Of a stretch of DNA of 64,000 nt, positions 34,968 through 44,501 are shown one piece after another. The stretch covers positions 496,001 through 560,000 of the forward strand of contig NZ_MOBX01000016.1 of NCBI RefSeq assembly GCF_003732425.1, written 5' to 3'. Every line of letters begins with the position of its first letter. Positions within the stretch are counted from its first letter, which is position 1. A program made the translations under genes and the position numbers. This stretch comes from Pseudomonas fluorescens (lineage in GTDB: Bacteria; Pseudomonadota; Gammaproteobacteria; Pseudomonadales; Pseudomonadaceae). Under the pieces are notes generated by a model. It did no database searches, was not told the origin of the DNA, and saw only the letters and a program-made list of their open reading frames with translations.

Positions 34968-37625
34968 TCAGGCGAACTCGCAGGTCACGCTGGCTTCGCC
35001 GTCGAGCGTGGCATGCACGCGCTTGAGGCTTTCACCGGTGGCCATGGCGTCGAGCAAGCGGTCAGCCACCAGCGGCAGCACATGCTGATCGAGCAAATGG
35101 TCGATCAGGCGCGCGCCGCTGTCGCTCTGCGTGCAACGCTCGGACAGGTGATCGACGAGGTTCTGGCACCAGCTGAAATCCAGCTGACGGCGATTCAGGC
35201 GCTCGCCGAGGCGACCGAGTTTGATCTCGATCAGCTCGCGCAGCACCGGGCCGCCGACCGGGTAGTAAGGCACCACTTTCATCCGCGCCAACAGCGCCGG
35301 TTTGAAGTGCTTGCTCAGTACCGGGCGAATGGTTTCTTCGAGGACTTCGGCGGTCGGCCGTGCGCCGTTTTCGCAGAGGTCGCTGATCTTGTCGCTACCG
35401 AGGTTCGAGGTCATCAGGATCAACGTGTTACGGAAGTCGATCTCGCGACCTTCGCCGTCGTTGGCCACGCCTTTGTCGAAGATTTGGTAGAACAGGTTGA
35501 GCACGTCCGGATCAGCCTTCTCGACTTCATCGAGCAGCACTACCGAGTACGGTTTCTGCCGCACGGCTTCGGTGAGCATGCCGCCCTCGCCGTAACCGAC
35601 ATAACCCGGTGGCGCGCCGATCAGACGAGAAACGGTGTGTTTCTCCTGGAATTCGGACATGTTGATGGTGGTGATGAAACGATCGCCGCCGTACAGCAGG
35701 TCAGCGAGGGCCAGTGCAGTTTCGGTTTTACCGACGCCGCTCGGGCCGACCAGCAAGAACACGCCGACCGGTGCGTCAGGTTTGTTTAGGCCGGCAGCGG
35801 TGGCGCGCATCGAGCGATCCAGTGCGTGCACGGCTTGTTCCTGACCACGGATGCGCGTGCGCAGGTCAGTGGCGAAACTGGCGACTTTGGCGTTGTGCTC
35901 ACGGGCCAGTTGCGCCAACGGCACGCCGGTCCAGGCGCTGATCACTTCGGCGACCAAACGCGGGCAGACTTCGAAGCTGACCAGCCGCTCTTTGACTTGT
36001 GCGGCGGTCAGGGCGCTGTGGGTTTCGTTGAGCTGGGCTTCCAGCGCTTCGACGCTCTGGCCTTCTTCAACTTCAGCGGCGATGGTTTCGATCACGGTGC
36101 CTTCGGCGTCTTCTTCAACACTGACGGTCGGCTCGACGGCAGCGGCTTCACGGGCCTTGGCCAGTTGCTGACGCAGTTCCAGCAGGCGCTCAGCCAGTTG
36201 CTTTTGCTCAGTCCACAGGCTTTCCAGCGCAACCATTTCAGTTTCGGCTTCGTCCAGACGCGCTTCCAGTGCCTCCAGCGCTTCGTGGTCGATCAGCAGA
36301 CCGGCCTCGGCATCGCGACGCAGCGCCTGACGCTGACGACCACCTTCGGCCAGTTCGCCACGCAGGCGCTCAAGGCTTTCCGGGGCGGCGGCGAGGCTGA
36401 TGCGTACGCGGGCGCAGGCGGTGTCGAGCACGTCGACGGCTTTGTCCGGCAGCTGGCGACCGGCCAGATAGCGCGCGGACAATTCCGCCGCCGAGACCAC
36501 CGCGTCATCACGCAGGTAGATGCCGTGGCTCTTCTCGTAAACCTGAGCCAGACCACGGAGGATGGTCACCGCTTCGCTGACGGTCGGTTCGTGCAGTTGC
36601 ACCGGTTGGAAACGCCGGGCCAGGGCCGGGTCTTTCTCGAAGTATTTCTTGTACTCGGCCCAAGTGGTCGCGGCGATGGTGCGCAGTTCGCCACGGGCCA
36701 GTGCCGGTTTCAGCAGGTTGGCCGCGTCGGAACCGCCAGCATTGCCGCCTGCGCCGATCAGGGTGTGGGCTTCGTCGATAAACAGAATGATCGGCTTCGG
36801 CGAGGCTTTGACTTCATCGATCACGCCTTTGAGACGACGTTCGAATTCACCTTTGACGCTGGCGCCGGCCTGCAACAGGCCCATGTCCAGCGACAGCAGC
36901 TCAACGCCTTTGAGCACTTGCGGCACTTCACCGGCAGCGATGCGCGAAGCCAGGCCTTCGACGATCGCGGTTTTACCGACGCCGGCCTCACCGACCACGA
37001 TCGGGTTGTTTTTCCGGCGACGGGCAAGGATATCGACCATCTGACGGATCGCGCCGTCACGGCACAGCACCGGGTCGAGCTTGCCGTCGCGGGCCTGTTG
37101 CGTCAGGTTGTGGGTGAAGCGCTGCAGCAGCGATTCGCCCTGGGCGGCCGGTTTGCCATTGGCTGCCGGTTGCTCCTGTTGCGACAGGGCAAATTCTTTC
37201 AGGCGATCGATGTTCAACTTGGCGAGCAGCGGCTGATAGCGGCTGCCGGCATAACGCATCGGATTGCGCAGCAGAGCGAGGATCAGCGCCGCATCTTCAA
37301 CCTGGGTCTGACCGAGTTCGAGGTTGGCTACCAGCAGCGCGTCTTGCAGCCACTGCACCAGTTCCGGGGCAAACACCGGATTGCGCGATGCACTGTGCTC
37401 GACGCGCGATTGCAGCGCGGCGCTCAGTTCACCGGCGTCGACGTCTGCATCCTGCAGTGCCCGCGACAGCAAGCCGTTCGGACGCTCGAGCAGGCCGAGC
37501 AGCAAGTCTTCGACGAGGATCTTGCTGCCGCCACGGGCCACGCAACGCTCGGCAGAACGTTCCAGATCACGACGGGTTTCGGCGTCCAGCGCCTGGATGA
37601 GTTGTTGCAGGTCTACGTTGATCAT
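34968..37625 (-). CDS. clpV: T6SS sheath-disassembly ATPase ClpV (TssH)
   Basis: The 885-residue class B Clp/Hsp100 AAA+ ATPase recycles contracted TssB/TssC sheaths. It has an N-terminal Clp repeat domain and a first ATPase with GEAGVGKTAIVEG and ILFIDEAHTLIGAGG. The middle coiled coil is glutamate-rich (residues ~410-530). The second ATPase has GPSGVGKTETALALADLLYG and VVLLDEVEKADPDVLNLF, with a ClpB D2-type C-terminus. Gene order and motifs leave no doubt. Confidence 0.97.
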   Translation of the reverse strand: MINVDLQQLIQALDAETRRDLERSAERCVARGGSKILVEDLLLGLLERPNGLLSRALQDADVDAGELSAALQSRVEHSASRNPVFAPELVQWLQDALLVANLELGQTQVEDAALILALLRNPMRYAGSRYQPLLAKLNIDRLKEFALSQQEQPAANGKPAAQGESLLQRFTHNLTQQARDGKLDPVLCRDGAIRQMVDILARRRKNNPIVVGEAGVGKTAIVEGLASRIAAGEVPQVLKGVELLSLDMGLLQAGASVKGEFERRLKGVIDEVKASPKPIILFIDEAHTLIGAGGNAGGSDAANLLKPALARGELRTIAATTWAEYKKYFEKDPALARRFQPVQLHEPTVSEAVTILRGLAQVYEKSHGIYLRDDAVVSAAELSARYLAGRQLPDKAVDVLDTACARVRISLAAAPESLERLRGELAEGGRQRQALRRDAEAGLLIDHEALEALEARLDEAETEMVALESLWTEQKQLAERLLELRQQLAKAREAAAVEPTVSVEEDAEGTVIETIAAEVEEGQSVEALEAQLNETHSALTAAQVKERLVSFEVCPRLVAEVISAWTGVPLAQLAREHNAKVASFATDLRTRIRGQEQAVHALDRSMRATAAGLNKPDAPVGVFLLVGPSGVGKTETALALADLLYGGDRFITTINMSEFQEKHTVSRLIGAPPGYVGYGEGGMLTEAVRQKPYSVVLLDEVEKADPDVLNLFYQIFDKGVANDGEGREIDFRNTLILMTSNLGSDKISDLCENGARPTAEVLEETIRPVLSKHFKPALLARMKVVPYYPVGGPVLRELIEIKLGRLGERLNRRQLDFSWCQNLVDHLSERCTQSDSGARLIDHLLDQHVLPLVADRLLDAMATGESLKRVHATLDGEASVTCEFA

Positions 37626-37636
37626 GGCTCACGTCC

Positions 37637-38644
37637 TTAATGAATTTTGCTGCCCAGGGTCACCACGCCGTCCGCTTTTTCGCGGCCCAGCCAACTGGTC
37701 CAACCGAGGCGACAGGCGTTCTGCTCACCGATGCGCAGTTCGCGGATTTCTTCCTGGCGCAGAACCAGGCGGATGTCGTAATCAAGCGGGTCACGCAGGG
37801 TGAACCGCACCAGCGCGCAGAGCGGCTGGTAACCGAAACCGATCGGCAGGAATTCATGGAATCGCTGCCAGTCGAGTTCGGTGATGTGAATGCGGAATTT
37901 GCCGCTGCGGTCGCGCACGTGTTCGCCAAGCACGAGGTCTTCACCGAGCAGGCTGTTGGCGCGGCCCAGACGATTGCGCTGCTCTTCGAGAATTTCCACG
38001 CGGCGCTCGATGCACTGCTCGATGACCAGGTCTTCGTGCTTGAAGTAGTAACGCAGCACGGCTTCGATCAGCGCCGCCGAGTGCGCCCGCAGGCTGAGCA
38101 GGCCGAGGTAAGGCAGCAGGCGTTTCCAGTTGAGTTCCTTGGCCTTGCGGATCTCGTCGCCACCCAGACCGATCAGGGCGAACAGCTGCGAGGAGAACGG
38201 GTCGATCGCGCCGCTCTGGAAGCTTGCGCGATAACGGTACTTGCGCCAGATCGGCAGCATCAGCCGTTGCAGGCGATGGTGGAACAGGTCGAGGAAATTG
38301 CGTGTCGGGTTGCCGTCCTCGCTGTCGCCCAGGGCTTGTTCGCCGTAGAACGCCGGCAGCGGCGAGCCCGAGCCGACCAGACCGATCAGGTTGAAACGCA
38401 TGCGCGCGCGCATCTGCCCGTGTTCTTCGAAAAACTCGACGCGATCAACGTCGCTGCGCGGAAAGCCCAGGCTCGGGTTGGCCTGAAACTCCACGTGGTC
38501 GTACAGATCGTCTTCGCTCAGGTACGGGTGTGCCTCGCGCAGCCGGTCGATCACCAGCAGCACGGCCTGAAACAGCGAGTACTCGCGTATTACCTTGGTC
38601 AGCCCGCTTAAAGCAGGGGCTGCAGGCCCATACGTGGTGTCCAT
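37637..38644 (-). CDS. tssG: T6SS baseplate protein TssG
   Basis: The 335-residue TssG is a wedge component of the baseplate. It shows REYSLFQAVLLVIDRLREAHP, VEFQANPSLGFPRSDVDRVEF, FNLIGLVGSGSPLPAFYGEQ and the C-terminal LGWTSWLG family signature. The start codon lies 37 bases inside the end of tssF, so translation is probably coupled. Confidence 0.95.
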   Translation of the reverse strand: MDTTYGPAAPALSGLTKVIREYSLFQAVLLVIDRLREAHPYLSEDDLYDHVEFQANPSLGFPRSDVDRVEFFEEHGQMRARMRFNLIGLVGSGSPLPAFYGEQALGDSEDGNPTRNFLDLFHHRLQRLMLPIWRKYRYRASFQSGAIDPFSSQLFALIGLGGDEIRKAKELNWKRLLPYLGLLSLRAHSAALIEAVLRYYFKHEDLVIEQCIERRVEILEEQRNRLGRANSLLGEDLVLGEHVRDRSGKFRIHITELDWQRFHEFLPIGFGYQPLCALVRFTLRDPLDYDIRLVLRQEEIRELRIGEQNACRLGWTSWLGREKADGVVTLGSKIH

Positions 38645-40395
38645 TGGTACACCTCTCCCTGTGTGCTTTTTACGCGCAGCTCATGGAATGAATTGAGACT
38701 GGCGTAAAGCGCGAAAAACTCGTTAAGAACCGAAGCGAAAACGAACAGGTCGCCTTCGCCGATGTACCCTTCCGGGTCGATGGTCAGTTCGGTGCGCAAA
38801 CCGCGCACCGGCAACCCACGGTGCAAGCGGTCGACGTGGTGATGCTTGATGTGCTTGAGGCCGCCGAGCAGGCGCTTACTGACCTTCTCCGCGTGCTGGT
38901 CGTAGTAGCGCGGCAGGTCGTAGGTTTCGAGAATCACCTTCAACGCATTGACGTCGGCCAGCGACAGATAGTTAAGCGACATGTTGCTGATCAGCTTCCA
39001 GAGGAAGTCACGGTTCAGCGGTGGCGCGAAACTGGAAGTGGCCGGGGTGATGTTGCGGAAGCTCAAGAACTCCGGCGTCTCTTCGCAGGCCATGCAGATG
39101 TCGCCAAGCTTGAGCTTGCGCGGCAGGTTCTGGTTGGTGCAGATCAGCTCGATCGACAGGGTTTCGTGGGCTTCGGTGTGGCGGATGCCGAAGCTCAGGT
39201 AAGTGTCGAGGCCGTCGTGCAACAGCGAAGAGCGCTGGCGAATGCTGTAGTGCGGACGGCTGTTGGGCACGTCGAAACTCGGGTCGTGCTCGAAGGATTC
39301 GAACGGCACGTACTCCTGATAACCGAGGCCGCCGGGCTTCCAGCCGGTCACGGTTTCCACCGAGAACACACCGCAGTTTTCCAGATCGTATTCCGCCGGC
39401 AGCAACAGATATTCGTCCTGCTTGCCGTCGAGGCGGATCGGCAGCGCGTCGTGGGCGAACAGGTTGGCAATCGGCGTGCAGAACAGCTTCACGTTATCCA
39501 GGGTCGGCCGCATGCGCATGATGCCGCTCTTGCGGATATCAAAGCGCAGCTCAAGGCCGCGCATCTGCTTGAGGGTGTCTTCCGGCAGCGCGTTGATGAT
39601 GTCCAGGCCGTTGACGTCGACGAACAGGAATTTGTCCTGGAAGGCGAAGTATTCCTGCAGGTAGCGATAACCACGGAAGGTGTTCAGCGGGTACGGGATC
39701 AACGCCTCTTCTTCGGCGAAGCCCACCGGTTTGACCCGATCACCGGGAATCTTGAACGCCATCGGCTTGCCGCTGACGCCATCAATCGGTTTGCCGGCGC
39801 CGTCGAGCGGGATCAACTCGATACCTTCGAGGTTGCGCAGCAGACTCAGATAAAGCATCTGGCTGATGTAGCGCTCACCGGCAAAGTGCAGGCGCAGTTT
39901 GCTCAGTTCCAGCTCACCGAGGTGGCCGTCGGCACTCATTTCCAGACGCAGGCTGAGCAGCGAACCGTCGCCCTTCACCGAGTAATTCAGCGCGGCCAGA
40001 TCCAGTGGTAACACTTCGGTCGGGTAGCAGGTGCGGAAGCGGCAACGCACGTCTTCAATCGGTTTGCTCTCGATCGGTGTATCGCGCTCGACCAGCAGCG
40101 CCGGGCCGGAACGCTTGAGCGGATCGAACTGCAAAATGCTGAACGCCGGCAGCGGGCGCATGTAGTTCGGCCACAGCAGCTGCATCAGCGAATGGCTGAG
40201 CTCCGGCAGCTCGTCATCGAGCTTCTGCCGCAGACGCCCGGTGAGAAACGCAAAGCCTTCGAGCAACCGCTCCACATCCGGATCCCGCCCGGCCTGCCCC
40301 AGATACGGCGCCAACGCCGGACTACGCTCGGCGAAACGGCGACCGAGTTGGCGCAGTGCGGTGAGTTCGCTTTGGTAGTAGTGGTTAAAGGACAC
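38608..40395 (-). CDS. tssF: T6SS baseplate protein TssF
   Basis: The 595-residue protein opens with the typical TssF start (FNHYYQSELTALRQLGRRFAERSPALAPYLGQAGRDPDVERLLEG, in which the LxxLRxxxxxFAxxxPxLA pattern is diagnostic). Central beta domains and the C-terminal KLISNMSLNYLSLADVNALKVILETYDL segment follow. It pairs with TssG in the wedge complex. About 125 bases of non-coding sequence separate it from the inserted effector module upstream. Confidence 0.96.
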   Translation of the reverse strand: MSFNHYYQSELTALRQLGRRFAERSPALAPYLGQAGRDPDVERLLEGFAFLTGRLRQKLDDELPELSHSLMQLLWPNYMRPLPAFSILQFDPLKRSGPALLVERDTPIESKPIEDVRCRFRTCYPTEVLPLDLAALNYSVKGDGSLLSLRLEMSADGHLGELELSKLRLHFAGERYISQMLYLSLLRNLEGIELIPLDGAGKPIDGVSGKPMAFKIPGDRVKPVGFAEEEALIPYPLNTFRGYRYLQEYFAFQDKFLFVDVNGLDIINALPEDTLKQMRGLELRFDIRKSGIMRMRPTLDNVKLFCTPIANLFAHDALPIRLDGKQDEYLLLPAEYDLENCGVFSVETVTGWKPGGLGYQEYVPFESFEHDPSFDVPNSRPHYSIRQRSSLLHDGLDTYLSFGIRHTEAHETLSIELICTNQNLPRKLKLGDICMACEETPEFLSFRNITPATSSFAPPLNRDFLWKLISNMSLNYLSLADVNALKVILETYDLPRYYDQHAEKVSKRLLGGLKHIKHHHVDRLHRGLPVRGLRTELTIDPEGYIGEGDLFVFASVLNEFFALYASLNSFHELRVKSTQGEVYQWTPRMGLQPLL

Positions 40396-40520
40396 GGGTT
40401 ACCTGCCTGTGGTTGGAATCGGGGAAATCTGATGGCTGGTGCAATTCTGCGCTGTTCGTGCGACTGGCATACTCGAGAGTTCGAGAGAAATCGCCAGTCT
40501 TCGACAGCCGAAAAATCATC

Positions 40521-40727
40521 TCAGGCAGGTGACTGGTTCAAATAAATACTTCCAATCACGTGCATGATCGGAATCATCATCACGCACACGAACATCATGA
40601 TTTTATGCGTCTTCCTTTCCCTGACTCGCGCAGAAATCCCGGACAAAGCAACTACCAAGCAAATAATTGCCAAAGTGCCAAACAAATCGCTATCAGCCAC
40701 TCCGGCCAAGTAACCTTGAATAGTCAC
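40521..40727 (-). CDS. Small two-helix membrane protein, candidate immunity protein
   Basis: The 68-residue protein has two hydrophobic segments (LFGTLAIICLVVALSGIS and KIMMFVCVMMIPIMHVIGSI) joined by a basic loop (ARVRERKTHK). The ATG overlaps the stop of the PAAR-linked effector gene by 4 bases. T6SS immunity genes usually follow their effector in this way, and small inner-membrane proteins serve that role for some periplasm- or membrane-acting toxins. No family is recognised. The assignment comes from position. Confidence 0.55.
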   Translation of the reverse strand: MTIQGYLAGVADSDLFGTLAIICLVVALSGISARVRERKTHKIMMFVCVMMIPIMHVIGSIYLNQSPA

Positions 40728-41527
40728 TTATTGAACTCCATGAAATTCCATCGATAAAACAAAAAAATACTCAAAAAATCTTCGGCCATTGAGCCGGTGC
40801 TGAGATTTTTATAATTCCAACCTGCTTCAGCCTTTCGATAAAGCCCGGTCTCGATCAGCATGCCCGCGTACCCAGAGTTCTGCGGGTCAGCCATGTTTGC
40901 ACCCATCCACTTCTGTATCGTTGTGATTGGACGAAAGCTGGCACCAGAGGTATTTCCTTGCCGGATCTCAATTTCCGTTTCAGTAATACGGACAACCATC
41001 TGAATGTGGTGCGCGAGATCAGCTGGACGATCCTTCGCCTGCGCTAGGATATCGCCAGGTAACAATCCCTCTACGGACTCCACTGCCAAGGTGTTTTCAC
41101 CGACTCGCTGCATGTCGGGAGCACCGTAAGTCAACATAACCATTTCACTGAATCCAAACATATTGGACGCATATCTGTCATGGTTCGCTGCCGCGTAGTT
41201 CTCCATGTTACGGTATGTTCGGACACCCGTTTTCAACTTGACTGGTAGCCCACGCTTCGACGCGAACTCACACAACACCCTAAGTGCAAAATCTTCGCAC
41301 GTAAATTTATTGTTAGTGACTGCGCCTTCTCTGTTCCAATACTGTTCATTGATCAATTTTTCTGCAATCAATGGCGCATCATTGTGAAAGTCGGCAACGT
41401 CTGCATCAGTCCAAAAAGCCGTTGTTTTCCAAAAAACCTTATAGGTCACTTTTTTTGGAGTCTTGTCCGCTTTCGGAGTCAAAGCAACCGAGCGAGCCAT
41501 TAACGTCGACAGAACTTCTGCACTCAT
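40724..41527 (-). CDS. Putative T6SS effector with NlpC/P60-like cysteine peptidase fold
   Basis: The soluble 267-residue protein carries C77 in NKFTCEDFALRVLCEFASKRG, GD at 158-159 (LLPGDILAQAKD) and H173/H174 (LAHHIQMVVRI). This Cys - GD - His order is typical of NlpC/P60 and CHAP papain-like folds, which cut peptidoglycan peptides or amide bonds. It starts 4 bases inside the PAAR gene end and is followed by a small membrane protein. That gives a PAAR-effector-immunity cassette inserted between tssE and tssF. GC is lower than in the flanking tss genes. The target could be peptidoglycan or a host-cell amide. Only the fold is suggested by sequence. Confidence 0.55.
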   Translation of the reverse strand: MSAEVLSTLMARSVALTPKADKTPKKVTYKVFWKTTAFWTDADVADFHNDAPLIAEKLINEQYWNREGAVTNNKFTCEDFALRVLCEFASKRGLPVKLKTGVRTYRNMENYAAANHDRYASNMFGFSEMVMLTYGAPDMQRVGENTLAVESVEGLLPGDILAQAKDRPADLAHHIQMVVRITETEIEIRQGNTSGASFRPITTIQKWMGANMADPQNSGYAGMLIETGLYRKAEAGWNYKNLSTGSMAEDFLSIFLFYRWNFMEFNK

Positions 41528-42036
41528 AGTGCCGCTCCATCAATCGCCGCGTGGAAGTCGAAAGTTTCACCCTCTTTTCCTCCGACTAACTCGGTTCTGC
41601 CCATTGCATCACTTTGACCGGTGATGACTTTCCCTTTGGAGGTTGTAATTTGATAAGGAATATCCGACAGCGGATTTCCATCCTGATCTTCCATCACCAC
41701 CTGTTGTGTATGTGAAAACAGCATCAGCGGCGACGGCGGCACAAACGGCGCCGGCGTATGCGAATTCCCGATAATCACCGTCGAAGACCCAGCCGTAACC
41801 TTGTTACCGTGGGAGCCTACGGAATCAACAGTGGCAGCAGACTTACCGTTGATTTTCACCGTCGTGGCCAAACCACCAACCATCGCACCACCACACGCGG
41901 AGGCATCGCCTTGGCGGGCGGCCGCGAGGCCGTCGAAGAACACGTCGCCGGAACCGGCGGCGATCGGGTTGGTACCGTGGCCAGGAAGTGGGCAAGCGGT
42001 GGGGTCGGATACGCGTGCTGCAGGTTTGCCAGACAT
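41524..42036 (-). CDS. PAAR-domain spike tip protein
   Basis: The 170-residue protein has an N-terminal PAAR domain of ~95 residues (AARVSDPTACPLPGHGTNPIAAGSGDVFFDGLAAARQGDASACGG... VGSHGNKVTAGSSTVIIG). The Cys/His residues expected for zinc binding at the cone tip are present. A C-terminal extension of ~70 residues (MEDQDGNPLSDIPYQITTSKGKVITGQSDAMGRTELV) has the beta-sandwich look of carboxypeptidase-regulatory or T6SS adaptor folds and probably docks the adjacent effector. ATGA overlap with the effector gene supports co-translation. Confidence 0.88.
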   Translation of the reverse strand: MSGKPAARVSDPTACPLPGHGTNPIAAGSGDVFFDGLAAARQGDASACGGAMVGGLATTVKINGKSAATVDSVGSHGNKVTAGSSTVIIGNSHTPAPFVPPSPLMLFSHTQQVVMEDQDGNPLSDIPYQITTSKGKVITGQSDAMGRTELVGGKEGETFDFHAAIDGAAL

Positions 42037-42047
42037 CGGGGTTCTCC

Positions 42048-42455
42048 TTAGGTGACCTTCACTTGTCCGCTGCCATCCAGGCGCGCGGAAAAACTGACCT
42101 GACGCTTGAAACCTTCAACTTCCAGCAGGCCTTCGATGCTGAAGGCGAGGCGAAGCTGATCGTGGTCACGCGGCAGGGAAATGACACGCACATTGCTCAG
42201 GCGCGGCTCGTAGGCTTCGATGAAGTTTTCGATGGCCAGACGGGCCTGACTCAGGGAGTCGTGCAGGCTCAGACGCATGTCATTGAGATCGGGCAACCCG
42301 TAGTCGGACAGCGTTTGCACGCTGCCGGCCCGGGTGCTGAGCATTTTGGCCAGATGGGCAGCCACTGACGCCATGGCACAAGCCTCAAGGCTGTTGCCCT
42401 TGCGTAGTTGCGCGTCGCCGTTGAGGCGTTCGAACAGGCTGCCGTATCCGTCCAT
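42048..42455 (-). CDS. tssE: T6SS baseplate protein TssE (gp25-like)
   Basis: The 135-residue gp25-like wedge protein begins GSLFERLNGD and contains the conserved SVQTLSDYGLPDLNDM and FIEAYEPRLSNVRV segments, which include the lysozyme-like E-A-Y-E-P-R-L motif of TssE. It starts sheath polymerisation at the baseplate. The PAAR module directly follows it. Confidence 0.95.
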   Translation of the reverse strand: MDGYGSLFERLNGDAQLRKGNSLEACAMASVAAHLAKMLSTRAGSVQTLSDYGLPDLNDMRLSLHDSLSQARLAIENFIEAYEPRLSNVRVISLPRDHDQLRLAFSIEGLLEVEGFKRQVSFSARLDGSGQVKVT

Positions 42456-42464
42456 GAGTCGCTC

Positions 42465-43940
42465 TTACTCTTTGTCCAGCTTGCCAACCAGCGACAGGGT
42501 GAAATCGGCACCCATGTACTTGAAGTGCGGACGCACGTTCAAGCTCACGCGGTACCAGCCCGGCTCGCCTTCAACGTCGCTGACGATCACTTGCGCAGCG
42601 CGCAGCGGACGACGGCCACGGACTTCGGCGCTCGGGTTTTCCTGGTCGGCGACGTACTGACGGATCCACTTGTTCAGTTCCAGCTCGAGGTCGGTACGCT
42701 CTTTCCACGAACCGAGTTGCTCGCGCTGCAGCACTTTCAAGTAGTGAGCCAGGCGGTTGACGATCATCATGTACGGCAGTTGGGTGCCGAGCTTGTAGTT
42801 CAGCTCTGCCGCCTTGCCTTCTGCGCTGATGCCGAAGAACTTCGGTTTCTGCACCGAGCTGGCGGAGAAGAACGCCGCGTTGTCGGAGCCTTTACGCATG
42901 GTCAGGGAGATGAAGCCTTCCTCGGCCAGTTCGTATTCACGACGGTCGGAAACCAGAACTTCAGTAGGAATCTTGGTTTCGATTTCGCCCATGCTTTCGA
43001 AGTGGTGCAACGGCAGGTCTTCAACAGCACCACCGCTCTGTGGGCCGATGATGTTCGGGCACCAGCGGAATTTGGCGAAGCTGTCGGTCAGCTTGGTGCC
43101 GAACGCGTAGGCAGTGTTGCCCCACAGGTAGTGCTCGTGGCTGTTGGCAACGGTTTCCTTGTACACGAACGATTTGACCGGGTTTTCTTCCGGATCGTAC
43201 GGGTTACGCAGCAGGAAACGCGGCACGGTCAGGCCAACATAACGGGAGTCTTCCGAAGTACGGAAGCTCTGCCATTTGGCGAATTGCGGGCCTTCGAAGT
43301 GGTCTTTCAGATCTTTCAGATCCGGCAGACCGGTGAAGCTTTCCAGACCGAAGAACTTCGGACCGGCCGCAGCGATGAACGGCGCGTGGGACATGCACGA
43401 AACGCTGGCCACGTACTGCATCAGCTTCACGTCTGGCGAGCTTGGCGACATGTAGTAGTTAGCGATGATCGCGCCCACAGGCTGACCACCGAACTGGCCG
43501 TATTCAGCGGTGTAGATGTGCTTGTACAGGCCCGACTGCATGACTTCCGGCGAATCTTCGAAATCGTCCAGCAGGTCTTCTTTGGAGACGTTGAGGATTT
43601 CGATTTTGATGTTTTCGCGGAAGTTGGTGCGGTCGACCAGCAACTGCAGACCACGCCACGACGATTCCAGAGCCTGGAAGTCCGGGTGGTGCAGGATTTC
43701 GTCCATCTGACGGCTGAGCTTGGCATCGATCTCGGCGATCATACGGTCAACCATGGCCTTCTTGACCGGCTCACCGTTGTTCTGCGGCTTGAGCAGCTCT
43801 TCGATGAACGCCGACACACCGCGTTTGGCGATGTCGTAGGCTTCGTCGTCCGGAGTCAGACGGGTTTCGGCGATGATGCTGTCGAGAATGCTGTATTCGC
43901 CGCTGGCGGCGCTCTTCTCTTGTGCTGCGCTAGTGCTCAT
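42465..43940 (-). CDS. tssC: T6SS sheath large subunit TssC (VipB)
   Basis: The 491-residue protein shows the hallmark TssC sequences ILDSIIAETRLTPDDEAYDIAKRGVSAFIEELL, HPDFQALESSWRGLQLLVDRT, PVGAIIANYYMSPSSPDVKLMQYVA, FRTSEDSRYVGLTVPRFLLR and LGTQLPYMMIVNRLAHYLKVLQRE. It forms the contractile sheath with TssB and is 9 bases before tssE. Confidence 0.98.
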   Translation of the reverse strand: MSTSAAQEKSAASGEYSILDSIIAETRLTPDDEAYDIAKRGVSAFIEELLKPQNNGEPVKKAMVDRMIAEIDAKLSRQMDEILHHPDFQALESSWRGLQLLVDRTNFRENIKIEILNVSKEDLLDDFEDSPEVMQSGLYKHIYTAEYGQFGGQPVGAIIANYYMSPSSPDVKLMQYVASVSCMSHAPFIAAAGPKFFGLESFTGLPDLKDLKDHFEGPQFAKWQSFRTSEDSRYVGLTVPRFLLRNPYDPEENPVKSFVYKETVANSHEHYLWGNTAYAFGTKLTDSFAKFRWCPNIIGPQSGGAVEDLPLHHFESMGEIETKIPTEVLVSDRREYELAEEGFISLTMRKGSDNAAFFSASSVQKPKFFGISAEGKAAELNYKLGTQLPYMMIVNRLAHYLKVLQREQLGSWKERTDLELELNKWIRQYVADQENPSAEVRGRRPLRAAQVIVSDVEGEPGWYRVSLNVRPHFKYMGADFTLSLVGKLDKE

Positions 43941-43965
43941 TGTGTTGGCTTCCTTGGCTGGAGTC

Positions 43966-44469
43966 TCAGGCGTCCGGGGCTGCGGCGTTCAGGCCCAGCT
44001 CACCGAGTACGCGACCGCGGGATTCGTCGTCGGCGAGCACGCCTTCGATCGCTTTACGGAACGCAGGTGCGTTACCCAGCGGGCCTTTGAGGGCCACCAG
44101 CGCATCGCGCAGTTCCATCAGTTTTTTCAGCTCAGGCACTTGCTCGACCAGGCTGGCCGGGTTGAAGTCCTTCATCGAATTGACGCGCAGTTGCACAGCC
44201 AGCTCGTCGGCCTCGCCATCTTCCTGCAGACGGTTCGGCACGCTCAGCGTCAGACCCAGTTCTTGCTTGGCCAACACTTCGTCGAAGGTCATCTTGTCGA
44301 TGCTGATCGGCTTGCGATCTTCGATTTTGCGATCGTCCTTGCGGTGGGTGTAGTCACCAATTGCCAGCAGCTTCAGCGGCAGTTCAATCTCTTCCTGAGC
44401 ACCGCCGGTGGCGGGTTTGAAGGTGACGTTGATGCGTTCCTTGGGGGCTACCGAGCCTTCTTTGGCCAT
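43966..44469 (-). CDS. tssB: T6SS sheath small subunit TssB (VipA)
   Basis: The protein has 167 residues from the ATG at 44469 (AKEGSVAPKERINVTFKPATGGAQEEIELPLKLLAIGDYT). The TssB core RKPISIDKMTFDEVLAKQ and a helical C-terminus (VPELKKLMELRDALVALKGPLGN) are present. GGAG-like sequence precedes this ATG. The longer frame starting at 44535 would enter tssA and is rejected. Confidence 0.97.
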   Translation of the reverse strand: MAKEGSVAPKERINVTFKPATGGAQEEIELPLKLLAIGDYTHRKDDRKIEDRKPISIDKMTFDEVLAKQELGLTLSVPNRLQEDGEADELAVQLRVNSMKDFNPASLVEQVPELKKLMELRDALVALKGPLGNAPAFRKAIEGVLADDESRGRVLGELGLNAAAPDA

Positions 44470-44501
44470 GGCTTTTCTCCTTGCGGTTGTGGCCCTGGGG
44501 C

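Noticed and set aside
35826..37640. Long plus-strand frame opposite clpV
   Set aside because: Its composition is that of a reverse-complement shadow, and ClpV motifs are complete on the minus strand.
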